NCBI GenBank assembly: GCA_036583965.1
Contig: JAZBQD010000026.1
Span: 4,523,400 to 4,587,399, forward strand
Length of the DNA stretch: 64,000 nucleotides
Direction of reading: 5' to 3'
Source: Prunella strophiata
Lineage: Eukaryota; Chordata; Aves; Passeriformes; Prunellidae
Below the pieces are notes generated by a model. The model did no database searches, was not told the DNA's origin, and saw only the letters and a list, made by a program, of their open reading frames with translations. The position numbers and the translations under genes were made by a program. Shown here one piece after another: positions 23,717-34,466 of the stretch (positions within the stretch are counted from its first letter, which is position 1; the number at the start of each line of letters is the position of its first letter).

Positions 23717-25608
23717 CAGAGTCAGGACTGCAGAGCTGAGTCATGTGCTGCCTCTTCCCCTCACAGGGAAGTCACCTGGCTAGGATGGGAATGCTGGTGG
23801 CCCAGAGCTGGTCTCTGCCCTCCCCCAGTCCCACAGAGGGGCAGTGACACCAGCACAGCCCTCTGGCCATGGAAGTTGTTTTCTCTGTGCACCATGTGAT
23901 GGTGCAGCTGTACTCACTCCATGTCATGTGGCTGTGTTCACCCCCTCCTCCCTGCTTTCCAAGTGTCAGACTTGTACCTGCCAGCCATGGCTGGAGCTCT
24001 GCAGGAAGGCTTAGTGCAATTTGTTCTGGTACTCATGATACTCTGGTACTCACTGCTAGCAAACTGGTACTGCCCTGAATATGCTGTTTGGTATAAATAT
24101 CTTGCTCAAGTGTCAGTGAGATGTCCTCAGTGTAGTTGTACTTGTGTCCAACCTTATCTGCCTTTCTGTAATTTTAAAGTAATTTTTTTTTTTTAAAGTC
24201 TATTAAATGAAATGTTTTTAAGTGCTTTTTCCTGTTTTTCCTTGCTGTTAATGGCCTGTGGTCATGGGCCCCTTGGCAGGACCCTACATGCCACTGGGCT
24301 GGGTGCCGGTGCAGAGCAGTGCTTGGTCCCAGCTGTGCTGGGTGACATCCCTGCCCAAAACCTGCCAGGTGGAGCCACCAGTGCTCACTGTGAGCCAGGA
24401 GCTGTGAAGCAGTGCTTCCAACCAGCTCCAGCCAGTGCTGCTGGTACCTGGAGGGGCAGGACAGCAGCCTGCCATGGTCCTGCCTTTCAGGTGTGTGCAG
24501 GCAGGGATTGTGTCACAAAGTTCCAGAGCAGTGGATACATTAAAGGCCTTGGAAATGACACTTCCTGGAGGTGCCAGCAATGGCCTGCAGAGGAAGCCTG
24601 ACCAGAACCTGGGCTGCATCTAGGAGAGAAGATGATTTTCCAGATTTTGGTCTGGTCTAAATCAGACCTGACATAAGTATCCAAAAAAACCACCTAATTT
24701 AAGGCAGATGGTCTGTGATTGGTTTTGGCATCTCTTGCTGTTCATTGGGGGTGGTGCAGGGTCACTGCACGGTCAGTGGTGAGGTACCTGCACCATCAGC
24801 TCTGCTTGGCCCCTGTGCTGGAGCTGTGAGCCCTCCCCCAGGGCTGTCCCTGCAGTAAAAGGGGCTGTGGCTCCTCCTCTGACCCCAGCACAGACACTCA
24901 CACCAGGCTGTGGTGCTCTGTCAGAGCCTCAGGCTCCAGCCCCCAGGCACAGGTGACTCTTTGGGTGCTGTCAGCCCTCCTAGTCAGCCTGGTGCCTCAG
25001 TGTGCCATGCTGGTTTCACCACCCCACCTCATGGGTATCTTCTGGTCAGGGGCAGCACTGTGGGTCCCTGCTGAGCCCTGAGCCTGCCCTGTGCTCATTC
25101 ACCCAGTTTCAGGTGCTGCTACCCAAGGCTAGAGGGCAATGGGCCTCTGGTACAGCTGCAGCTGTCACCCCCTGGCTTGGCACTGCTACAGCCCCCTGTG
25201 TCCCCCATACACGTGGGCACATCCATGCCCATGTCTGTCTGTGGGTCTGTTTGTGCCCATGGGCACATCCCTGCCTGCTTACAGGCCACCCCACTGAGCC
25301 CTGCCATCCCAGCCCAGGCATCCATTGGGACTGGCAGAGTTTGGAGCATGGAGCAGGATTCTGGGAGCTCTGGACAGCTCCACCATGGCAGCTCAGCAGG
25401 GAAAGCAGCTTTGTGACAGCCACCAGTCCATGGTGTGGTGGGCTGGGGAGTCAGTGCCACTGAGCCATGGCTACAGCAGCCCTGTTCACCCCCAGGCTCT
25501 GGGCCAGGCATCCTGGCCTTGGCTACCAGCCTCTGGAGGCTGCCCCAGCCCTGCACACTCTGGGGGTCCCTGCCTCCCTCTCCATGCAGGCTAGCAGGGC
25601 TGCCAGGG
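23717..25608. other. Intergenic, no gene recognised
   Basis: Open frames are present on both strands but are short, overlapping and domain-free. The stretch 24750-25600 is GC-rich and low in complexity. No exon with supporting splice sites and a recognisable product was found. Confidence 0.4.
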
Positions 25609-26529
25609 TGTCACGATCCGCTCGTAAGGCGGGGTGTCGTGATGGTTCGTTTTACTGATCTCAGAGTGCAAAAACAACACAGTGGGGATTTTAGTATTAA
25701 TCAAAGCAAATGCATCTTTATTGAATAACTATAGTAAATGCAATAGAGAAATTAAGAAAGAGAGAGAGAGAGAAAAGAAGTGGAAGAAAGAGGGGGCATA
25801 GCTACCAACGTAGAGACGAAGTCCTCGAGGGTCCAGGCGAGGAGTCCGTCTGTTGCGTCGGGGAGATCTCCGAAATGCTGGTCAACTCAGGGTTCTATTA
25901 TAGTCCTTTTCAGTGGGGGAGGGGGATAGGTCCCGAAATGGAATCAGATGCAACAGTCCATGGCCACTGCAGGAGGGAAGGGAGGCGCAAGGGCACGAGG
26001 ACAGCACGGATAGTCCATGTTCTCAGCAGCAACCAGCAACCTCAGCAGTAATTGAGAACCATTGTCTTCTTGGTCCAATAGCCACATCTGCAAGCAAACA
26101 TCAGCTTTGGTCATCTCACCTTCCCCCAGCGCACCTCCCCCGTGCCAGAGGCCTCAGTCTCAGTCCTTGGGAGGAGGCGAGGCTCCTCCACATAGGGATT
26201 CCATGTCTCAGTCCTTGAGGGAAAGGCTTCTCCCATCTCAGTCCATCAGTCACAGTGGTTGTGAACAGATGAAGGGTCTTTCGTGGGGACCTCCACAGGT
26301 TATCCCAGAAAAGCCCAGCCAAGCCGAGAGGTGGGGAGACTCCAGGGCCACTGTTCTGAAAATGGGTGCGGGCGAAGGAGGGCAAAGTGCCCCTTCGACA
26401 GCAAACACACCAGCAAACAATAGCTTGGCAGACCAGAGGTTCTGCTCGGGCCTCAGGATTTAGCAAGCAACCCGACTAGGGTCTTTTCAGTGGTCTCAGC
26501 TTCTGTCCTTTCATGACGATCGTGAGGCA
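25609..26529 (-). mobile_element. Probable solo LTR (minus orientation)
   Basis: A block of about 920 bp is bounded by TGTCACGATC at the left and GATCGTGAGGCA at the right, which form near-perfect inverted ends. On the minus strand it therefore starts TGCC and finishes GACA. TTTATT near 25717, read on the minus strand, gives an AATAAA polyadenylation signal about 110 bp from the 3' end, as expected for an LTR. No internal retroviral sequence and no clear target-site duplication were seen. Confidence 0.6.
25758..25772 (+). repeat. (GA)n microsatellite
   Basis: A run of GA dinucleotides lies within the purine-rich part of the solo LTR. Confidence 0.8.
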
Positions 26530-29500
26530 GATGAGGGAAACTTTTAGACAGAGTCTTACACAGGGATGGCACCACATCCTCTGCTGGGCAGCACCTCTGC
26601 CTTTGCCAGGCTGTGCTGGGCTTCCTGCACATCTCAGCACAGCAGCTGGTGGGGAACAGCAGCCAGCCAGAGCCTCAGTGTGTGCTGTCTGCACAACCAT
26701 CTGTCCCCACTGCCCCAGCAGCCTGCTCTGATAGCAGCCCAGCTCCATCCTGCAGAGAGCCTGGAAGAGAAGCAGGCTCCTGGTGAAGCCTGGCAGGTGC
26801 TGGGGGCTGGAGGGTGGCTTTCCCCTCCTGTACCAGTCTGGGAGGGGCATTCTGTGGTTTGAGAAAACCAGCAAAAAGCAGAGCCTGGCTTTTCTGCTGA
26901 GGCCAGTGATACCCCACCCTTATGGGGAAGGAAATAACCAGTCCCCACACAGCTGCATGTGGTTTGCCCTGACAGTTGGGTCATTTCCTTCCCAGGTTTG
27001 ATTTGTGATTTCCTTGTTGCCATTCCCGCCTGGGTTGAAAGGGGAGCTGGCCCACTGTGTCTGGCCCAAGCCATGCTGAGCAGGCAGGTGGCTGGGGAGG
27101 CTTTTCTGTGCCCACTGGCTGGTGGCAATGTGCTCTGGGGTCATGCCAGGGATGCAGGGCTGGTGGGTTGGGGGTGCAGAGTGTGGGTGACTGTCAGCCT
27201 CCCTCCCCATCTGGCTCCACCACATCCCATGGCATTCTTAACTTCATATCCAGCTGGTTTTGGGGGACATGAGGCTTTCCTTGGTGGACCCTTCAGAGCA
27301 GCTCTCTGGATACCAGATGCTTGCCACCTCCAGGGGGGCTGCCAAGAGGCCATGAGTGTGGCCATGCAGGCTGAGGGCAGGATGGAGATGGGGGTGCTGA
27401 GCTGCTGAGTCTCTGGAGGGAGAGCTGCAGCTGCTGAGCCTGCCCCTGCTCTGCTCCCTAGGCCAGAACAGGCCCTGGCAGGCAGAGATGTAGCAGCAGA
27501 TTAAATTTTGATCCACTTGGGAATTAAAATGGGCTGGCAAATCTGCTCCTCTCTGAGACACCAAATGCTTCAGTGTGAGGAGTTAATATGCCATCTTCCC
27601 TGTAAATCTGAGCACTGTCAGATCCCCCCTTCCCTGCTGGTGGGGCAGAGCTGCAGTGGCTGCTGAGTGGGATGAACCCATCAGCAGGGCCTGAGTCCTG
27701 GAATCTAGGGAATTGACTCCAGGCAGATGGGGTCACTGGTGTTATGGCAGCAAACTGCTATCAGCTCCTGACATTTCTGCAGCAGCATTGGGTTGTGCTC
27801 CCTCACAGTCCAGAAGGGCTCCAGGAAATCAAAGCTGGTGATGGCTGAGATTCTTATCACTCCTTACTCACCTGGCTCCAGGCAGGCCCCAACCCTTCTG
27901 TTCTCTGTGGTGAGCTTAAGCACACATGACCCAGTAGCTGTGAGGAGCCTGTGTGCATCCAATAATCCTCTTGCCCTGAGCTGTGCCAGGTGGCCAGCTC
28001 TCTATAAACACACAGGCTTAATGCTTGCCTTGCTTTGCCTTTGCAGGTCTGGCATGATGACTTGCTGCCACGTGGTTGCTCTTCCTTTACTCTCCTTTGT
28101 TCCCAGTGCTGCAGCTGGTGCCCTGTTCCTGCTCTTGTCCCCAGTCCACACTGCAACAAGCCAAAGGGTGGCTCCCTTCACAGCCTGTCCTGGAGCTGCC
28201 AACATGCTGTGATGCTGCCTGCACCCAGCAGGATGTCATCCTGCAGCTCCAGAGGAGTCTCTCTCTTGTGAGACAGTTGTACCCCCATGGCACCCACACC
28301 TCACTGTGGTGAAGTGAGCCTGTGAGTGAGTGGTGCAGAGAGGAGATGGCAGAGGCAGCACGGGCAGTGCAAGTGGCACAATTGTGCTGCAGATGGGAAG
28401 TTTTCCAGCAGTGTGGCTGAACTTCCTGATGAACTACCCCTACTCTGCCACCATCAGGAGTGCCAAAGGCTGCACAGGTGTGTGTTTTCCTGGTCAGGAA
28501 ACCAAGAGGTTTCTTTGCTAATCACAGTTTTAAGGCTGTTACATTTCCCTGTTCTCCTTAAGCATTCCCATTTTCCTGCTGTGTTTACCCAAGCAATTAT
28601 TCCATCTCTAATTCATATTCTCCACACAGGACCTCACACTGATGGTGCTATGCAAGGCTGGACAGATGACTTATTTTTCCATTTTTAAGTCAATGTCCTG
28701 TTCCATTTCACTGCATCTCCGGGGCAGCCTGCATCATGAGCTGGTCAATGCTGACATTTTTTAAACCTGCTGAAGAATAAACATGCAGTTCCTTCAAGAC
28801 CTGTGACAGTTGTATAGGCACAGCAACCTGACTTGCAAAACAAACAGGTAGGAGACATTTTGAGAAACTAAATGTAACACCCCTCCCAGTTCAGTTATCA
28901 AGACTTTGGGGTAATGTGAGTGTTAAACTAATTTAACTGCCTGGTCTGCACATAGGTGTGCAACAGTTTCTATCATCCTGGACAAGATAATGCATGAAAA
29001 ATCATGACACATTACTGGGCAGGGAGCAGCTGCTATTGTTTACATAATACAAACCAAATTTACAGACAGAATTTAACTTGTTCAATGGAATTACTTGCCC
29101 TAGCTAAGAGGTTCTTGGGGACAGATCAAAAAGGGTTTAGATGGTTTACATCTCTTCTCTTGTCTGGCCATAAGAACAGGCTAGAGAGTGCTGGCCATGC
29201 TCTTCTTAAAATAGGAGAAACAGGGATGGGAGTTCTTGGTTCCCTCATCTCTGAAGTGACCACTGAGCATTTATTATGTTTTATAGGCTACTCCAGTTGT
29301 GGGACAGGTGACAGAACAGGGAAAATTCTCCTGAATTTTCCAGAGCTGCTGATATGAAACATAACTTTGGTCTCATTCAGAGTATAAGCACCTTCTTTTT
29401 GACATTGGCCCTGAGCTACTGCACAGCAGGAGAGGAAAAGCCACCAAGACAGAAGTGCAGAGAACCATGGTGAGACTCATGCACCCTGCTAGTGTCCATC

Positions 29501-29595
29501 TCCATGTTTGCAAGTGACAGCAGCTTTAAGACAGGAGATGTGTCCCCCCACCTAGTTTGTGCCATAGAGAAAGCAGTTCTGACACACAAACTGCA
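26530..29595. other. Intergenic, no gene recognised
   Basis: Frames such as the one near 26634-27128 (minus) show no domain and no splice support. I see no RNA gene or dated repeat here. Confidence 0.4.
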
Positions 29596-29755
29596 ACTGC
29601 TGCATGACTCCATGTTGGAGTGGCTGGATACCAGGTGCCCAAGCCACTTGTGTCACTTTCCTCCTCAGGGGTGTCCCTACCCATGGCAAGGTGCTTGGAA
29701 CTACCTGGTCTTTAAGGTCCCTTCCAACCCAAGCCACTCTGTGGTGCTGTGATTC
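29596..29755 (+). mobile_element. CR1 LINE 3' end fragment
   Basis: The stretch GGTGTCCCTACCCATGGCAAGG ... TTTAAGGTCCCTTCCAACCCAAGCCACTCTGTG matches the conserved CR1 3' region, including the CCCTTCCAACCCAA tail. It is 5'-truncated, on the plus strand, and terminates near TGTGATTC. Confidence 0.8.
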
Positions 29756-29759
29756 GTCC

Positions 29760-30964
29760 AGGTTACTCTATGGAGAGGGTTCACAAGCTAATATTAACCT
29801 GGAACATGCACTTTCCCCAAAGCCTAGGAAAGCTAGGGCCTCCTTGTCAGCTGATGGAGACATAGTTGGTATCTTGATTACATCCATAGGCACATGGTGA
29901 CATCCCTTATTTTGTTCCCAAGAGCTGAGTAGCTGTTGGGCTTCCCTATCTTCCTGCTGACTTTGGGTCCCGTTATGCCAGCATCAGAGCAGCCAGTAAG
30001 GATTCCACATAGTTGTAATCTTACCACATGTCTCAAAGTTCTGATGAGGGTGCACTGGGTGGTTTCTGCTTCTTGTCTGAATTCCCTCACTCCTTCCTGC
30101 ATTTTCTTTTCTCAAGGACCAGCTTCTTGATGGAACCCTTCTTCTCCCTCCTCCCCTAATAACTGGTGATATAGACCCATTGACTTCCATGTCCATTGGA
30201 TTTTTTCTACAACTTGGGCAACTGTAGTTGTTCTTGTTTGGGCCCCTATCTCTACTGTCACCTCAGATGGAGTTTGTGCCCAGTCTCAATCAGGTTACTC
30301 TCAGAAGTGGCTGGGGCCCCCGAGTTAAGCACAGCCCCCTGACAGCCCTGAACTGTGGCTTTGCAGGCACATGTCAAGCCCCAGTACAGTGCCAGAAGCT
30401 GCTGGTTTTCACTGGGGTAGGCACCTTCTGTCAGTTGGCATGTCAGTGTGCCAGGGTTACTTGCCTGTTCAGGTGCAGTCCCAGGCTATGGGAGGTGATA
30501 ACTAGCCCAGGCACTTGCCCAAATTCTTCCACACACTCTGCCACCCACGGCCCAGCTGCTTCAGGGCACATTTCAGTATTGACTCACCCAAAATTTGTCT
30601 TCTCTTACACCAGGATGATACCAGATTACACAGAATCCATTATATGCCAACTGTGTTAATTAGTAGTATTAAACATCTCATGTAAGGCTGAGCAGGAACA
30701 ATAAAGCCACCCACACCAGGTGGGAGAGGGAAATGGAATCCTCTCCACAAGACAGCTCCCCCAGCAGAGCAAGGCCATCAGTGCCAGGGCAAAGCACAGA
30801 GCCATGGTTTGTACTAACATGTTCCCAAAGCTCAGCAAAGAGATAAGAAATGCAGCCAACAAACACTGTGACCCAACAGGAGCTGCCTACTTAGGAACTA
30901 CTATGGCTAAAGCACACTTAGCACAGAACAGCCATTGCCTTAGGCCCCACGCTGGGCACCAAAC
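29760..30964 (-). mobile_element. Internal remnant of an ERVK-like element (leader region)
   Basis: Directly adjoining the LTR at 30965-31491 and reading on the minus strand, the sequence begins with a lysine-type primer-binding-site-like motif (TTGGTGCCCAGCGTGGGG). It continues into about 1.2 kb that looks like retroviral leader and gag debris. Frames are short and broken. No second LTR was recognised, so the element is truncated. The internal 3' limit near the CR1 fragment at 29755 is approximate. Confidence 0.45.
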
Positions 30965-31491
30965 TGTGGTGGGCTGACCCTGCCTGGACACCAGGTACCC
31001 ACCAAGCTGTGCTCTCATTCCCCTCCTCAGTGGGAGGGGGCTGGGAGAAAACAAGATGGGAATGGAATTTGTAGGCCAAGATAAAGGCAGTTTAATAAAG
31101 CAAAAGCAAGGCTGTGTGTGGGAGCAAAGGAAAACTAAATATTTATTCTCTACTTCTGACCAGCAGGAGATGTCCGGCCACTTCCCAGGAAGCACAGCTT
31201 CAGTACACAGAGCAGCTGCTCCAGAAAACAGATGTTTTAATAAGGAATGCCCCCATCTCCCTTCTCTTAGCTATTACTGCTGAGCAGATGCCATATGGTC
31301 TGGAATATCTTGCCCCCACCCCAGCCTGTGAGGTGGGAATGTTAGAGACAGCCTTGACGCTGTGGGAATATTGTTCAAGATAACCAAAACACTGGTGTTT
31401 CATCAACACCTTCCAAGCTACCAATACAAAACACTGCTCTACAAGGGCTGCTAGGGGTAAAATTACCTTCATCTCAGTCAGACCCAATACA
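30965..31491 (-). mobile_element. ERVK-like LTR
   Basis: On the minus strand the block starts TGTATTGGGTCTGACTGAG, which resembles the start of avian ERVK LTRs. It ends CCACCACA immediately before a PBS-like motif. The length is about 527 bp. A minus-strand AATAAA lies near 31141. It sits about 200 bp beyond the NCBP2-like polyadenylation signal. Confidence 0.6.
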
Positions 31492-31696
31492 ACTGTTTAT
31501 TTAAAAAAAGTAACAGAAACTTTTAACAAAATCACACCGAACAGTGAGGATCTGAAAAGCCAGGCAGCACAGGGGACATCACAAAGAGAAATGCTCTGCA
31601 GGCCCTGACCAACCCAAGGGCTAGATGTGCAGACAAGCACCTCCAAGTGGATGATAAGTGGATGTCCACTTCTGTCTCATTCAGATAGTGATACTG

Positions 31697-31702
31697 TTTA
31701 TT
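31697..31702 (-). terminator. Candidate polyadenylation signal of NCBP2-like
   Basis: TTTATT on the plus strand gives AATAAA on the minus strand, about 440 bp beyond the NCBP2-like stop codon. A second TTTATT lies near 31496. The choice between them is not decided by the sequence. Confidence 0.45.
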
Positions 31703-32142
31703 AGGCAGGTGAGGTTGTAAATTAGAAACCTGAATCTCTTGTGCATCCTCGCTAGGTGTCCAGGCACCTGGAGGGCTCCAATGGTGGTAAGCTTTTAAAA
31801 AAGTTCCATTTCAAAGCAACCACAGCTGCAGTTGGAGCTTGGAGGAAGCCACCTGTTTAAGTGCAACATGAAGAGTATCTCATAGCATAAGGTGTGTATG
31901 ACATGCTGCAGTTCTTCTTGCCCAAAATCCTACAGAGCTGTCCATTTTTTCCCCTTGTTGCCCTGTCTCAGCACAGAACATCCTCTCTAGCTCAGGAAGA
32001 AGGGAGAATGAACACATGTATATCCACAGTCTAAGGAGAGTGACCTTTTGCTGGAACTTGGATCTCACTCCATACCCCGATCCCAAATCTGAGAACAGGG
32101 CTAGCTCTGGAAGGACAGAGCCCTCTGGGAGCCATGAGGCAA

Positions 32143-34196
32143 TTAATAGATTGCAGGCTGGTGATTTGCCTTCTGCATCTGAATGATCTTGCCAAAGCCA
32201 CCTCTTCCCACGTCGTAGTCTGTCCGGTATTCATCTCGCACCTGGGGCACAGCAACACCACACACATTAACAGCCAGCCTCCTACTAGACTTCAGAATCA
32301 TCATCCCCTCCTTGTTCCCTTGGTGGGGAACTGAAGCCCAGGTTAGAAGCACTTCAACCTGGCTGAGATTTCTTCAACTAATCCACCAAAAAGGTAGTAA
32401 TGGTGGTGAAAATTACAAAAAAGGATATATCTGATTGTTGAGATTTTTTCAGGTAAGAAGCAAAAAAGACTCCAAAATATTTTTGTTCAGTTTTTCAGTA
32501 CACCTTTCTGAACTGCCAGGTTTGGCCTTCAGAACACTTTATCTCATCTAAATCTCATCTTTGCCTTTGGGGAAACTGCTGTGTTATGAGATTGGCCTGG
32601 CAGCCACACTGCTTCCCTCTACTCAAATTCTGGATCATTTCAAGGGTACTAGCTTGGATTAGGGAACATTCTGCTTGCATTGCAGGAAGTTTAGAGTCCT
32701 AGACAGAAATGGCCTTAAGTTCTACTTCCAGCCTTTAACACCAGGTGTCAATTACCAAAACAACCTGCGAGTGAGTAAACTTCATTATCAGGTCTTTACA
32801 GTCTGCACATTGTTCTCCCTGAGACAAAACCAGCAAGTAAGTACACAGAGTCTTACAGGATCAAATTCAGGGATGAACTGGCATTGCCTTTACCTGTCCT
32901 CCAGTCTTTCCTCTCCCATACTGTCTCCCCTCCTTGAACCCTGCGTCCCAGTCCGTGCGGATGATGCGGTCGTCCAGCCGCGTGCCGTTGATGAACCTCA
33001 TGGCGTGCTCAGCATCTGCTCTCGTGTAGTACCTGGGGCACTCTGTAAGGACAACTGAGTGTGCTTCTTGTTGGGTACAGGGAAAAAACCCGGGGAAGTA
33101 TTGTATTGAGAAGCTGAACTCCCCCCCCACTGCCTTCCAGCCTTTTCTACTCTTCCCGCTCTTCTCTATGGGATCAAAAACTGCACTCGTGTAAATCCAA
33201 GCTAAGACCAGCTAATGCTCAGAAAGGATTCTGTACTTTAATGTTAGTACCTGCACAGACAAGACAATGGAACAAAGACATTAAAGCCTTGCTAAGGGCA
33301 AGAAATCAGTAATATGACTTTCTGTACTATGTAAAACTTGACTGAAATAGAACAAAAGGAGCAGGTTTCACAGGAGAGCTTTGCACAGACAGCTCCTGGC
33401 ACAACCTGTATAAGCGTGTACCCTCTGCTTGAAAATGCCCCCACGGCTTTATCCTGCTACTTCCTTCAGGTGTGCAGCTGAGATGAGAAAGTAAACATGT
33501 GCTCTGGACATGTAAGACGTCAAGCTGATGACTAACAGCTCTCATTTTGGCCCTAAAACCATTAAAGAAATTAATGAATTAAAGGGGCTCTGTGCCACCT
33601 CCAGAAACTACAGCTCTGGTGGCACTTGTCACATATGGCACCACTATACAATCAGTCTCGGGGTGCAGAGAGGAAGGTGCAAGGATGGACGGGATGTGCC
33701 TGGTAGGAAGCACTTGCTGTGCAGACAACTACAGGTGCCAACCACACCCGTGCTGACAGAAGGAAACCAGAAAGGATACTCTACAAAGCAGAAGCCACAG
33801 GGGGTTTTCTTGATCTTGTCCAGACCCATGACAATCCTCTTGACATCGCCGCATTTGGAGAAGAGCTCCTGGATCTGCTCCTCGGTGGTGTAGAAGGACA
33901 GGTTGCCGACATACAGCGTGGAGGAGATCTTCAGGGACTTCTCCTGCAGCTGCCTGCTACCCTGCGGGCACAGAGGCGCACGCCGCGGGCTCAGCGCGCT
34001 CACCGTCCCGCTCTCACCGCCCCGTGCCCTCCCGCCGCCCGCTTCCTCGCACGGCCTTGTCCCGGCCTCAGCCCTCCCCGCCCCGGCCGGGCCCCGCCAC
34101 CCGCCGCACCCGGAAGTGCTGGTCGCGGTACTGGCTGATCTCGCAGTACGAGTCGCTGTTGAGCCCGCTGAGCGTGGTGTGCAGCAGCCCCGACAT
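32143..34196 (-). CDS. NCBP2L: NCBP2-like, cap-binding protein 20 (CBP20) paralogue
   Basis: The product is an RRM protein of the CBP20 type, the nuclear cap-binding-complex subunit that holds the m7G cap of new transcripts. Four exons on the minus strand join in phase: 34110-34196, 33780-33961, 32894-33032 and 32143-32241, giving 168 residues. RNP2 ([16 protein letters not shown]) and RNP1 (CGFCFVEYY) are intact. Cap-contact positions are retained: Tyr in SQYRDQHF, Tyr in LYVG, both Phe in GFCF, and the RTDWDAGF block. The C-terminal GGQVRDEYR segment is present. The N-terminus ([19 protein letters not shown]), the linker after HFR and the last 16 residues differ clearly from canonical NCBP2, so it is a divergent paralogue; the symbol NCBP2L is a best guess. 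Introns rule out a recent retrocopy. It is head-to-head with TEX11. Confidence 0.85.
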
Positions 34197-34466
34197 GGCG
34201 CCCGCCGGGGCCCCGCCGCCGGGCCGCGCTGCGGGATCCTTCCAGAACCGCCGGACGCTGCCAGCGGCGCGCGACAGACGCCGCTCCGCCGCCCCGCGCG
34301 ATTGGCCGCGCCGCCTGTCACTCGGGGTGAGGGGGCGGGGCCGCACAGACAGGCAGCCAATCAGCGGCGCGGGAGCCCGCCGGGAGCGCTGTGTGGCGGC
34401 GCGCACGCGCAGTGCGGGGCGCTGCTCCCGCGGCTCCGCGCCCCTCACGGAGCTGCCGCAGCGACC
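34197..34466. promoter_or_regulatory. Bidirectional promoter of NCBP2-like and TEX11
   Basis: Only 270 bp separate the two divergent start codons, all within a CpG island. ATTGG at 34301-34305 is a CCAAT box reading toward NCBP2-like. CCAATCAG at 34357-34364 reads toward TEX11. Between them is a GC box (GGGGGCGGGG, 34331-34340). CGCGCACGCGCA at 34400-34411 matches the NRF1 consensus YGCGCAYGCGCR exactly. No TATA box is seen. Shared control of the two genes is an inference. Confidence 0.7.

Noticed and set aside
24212..27408. Multiple 90-160 residue frames in the intergenic region
   Set aside because: Overlapping on both strands, no domains, no consistent splice sites; partly over an LTR.
32143..34196. 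Processed NCBP2 retrocopy
   Set aside because: Three GT-AG introns in correct phase rule out a recent retrocopy.
33644..34360. 238-residue continuous minus-strand protein
   Set aside because: Runs through the intron between NCBP2-like exons 1 and 2; the RRM part is real only when spliced.
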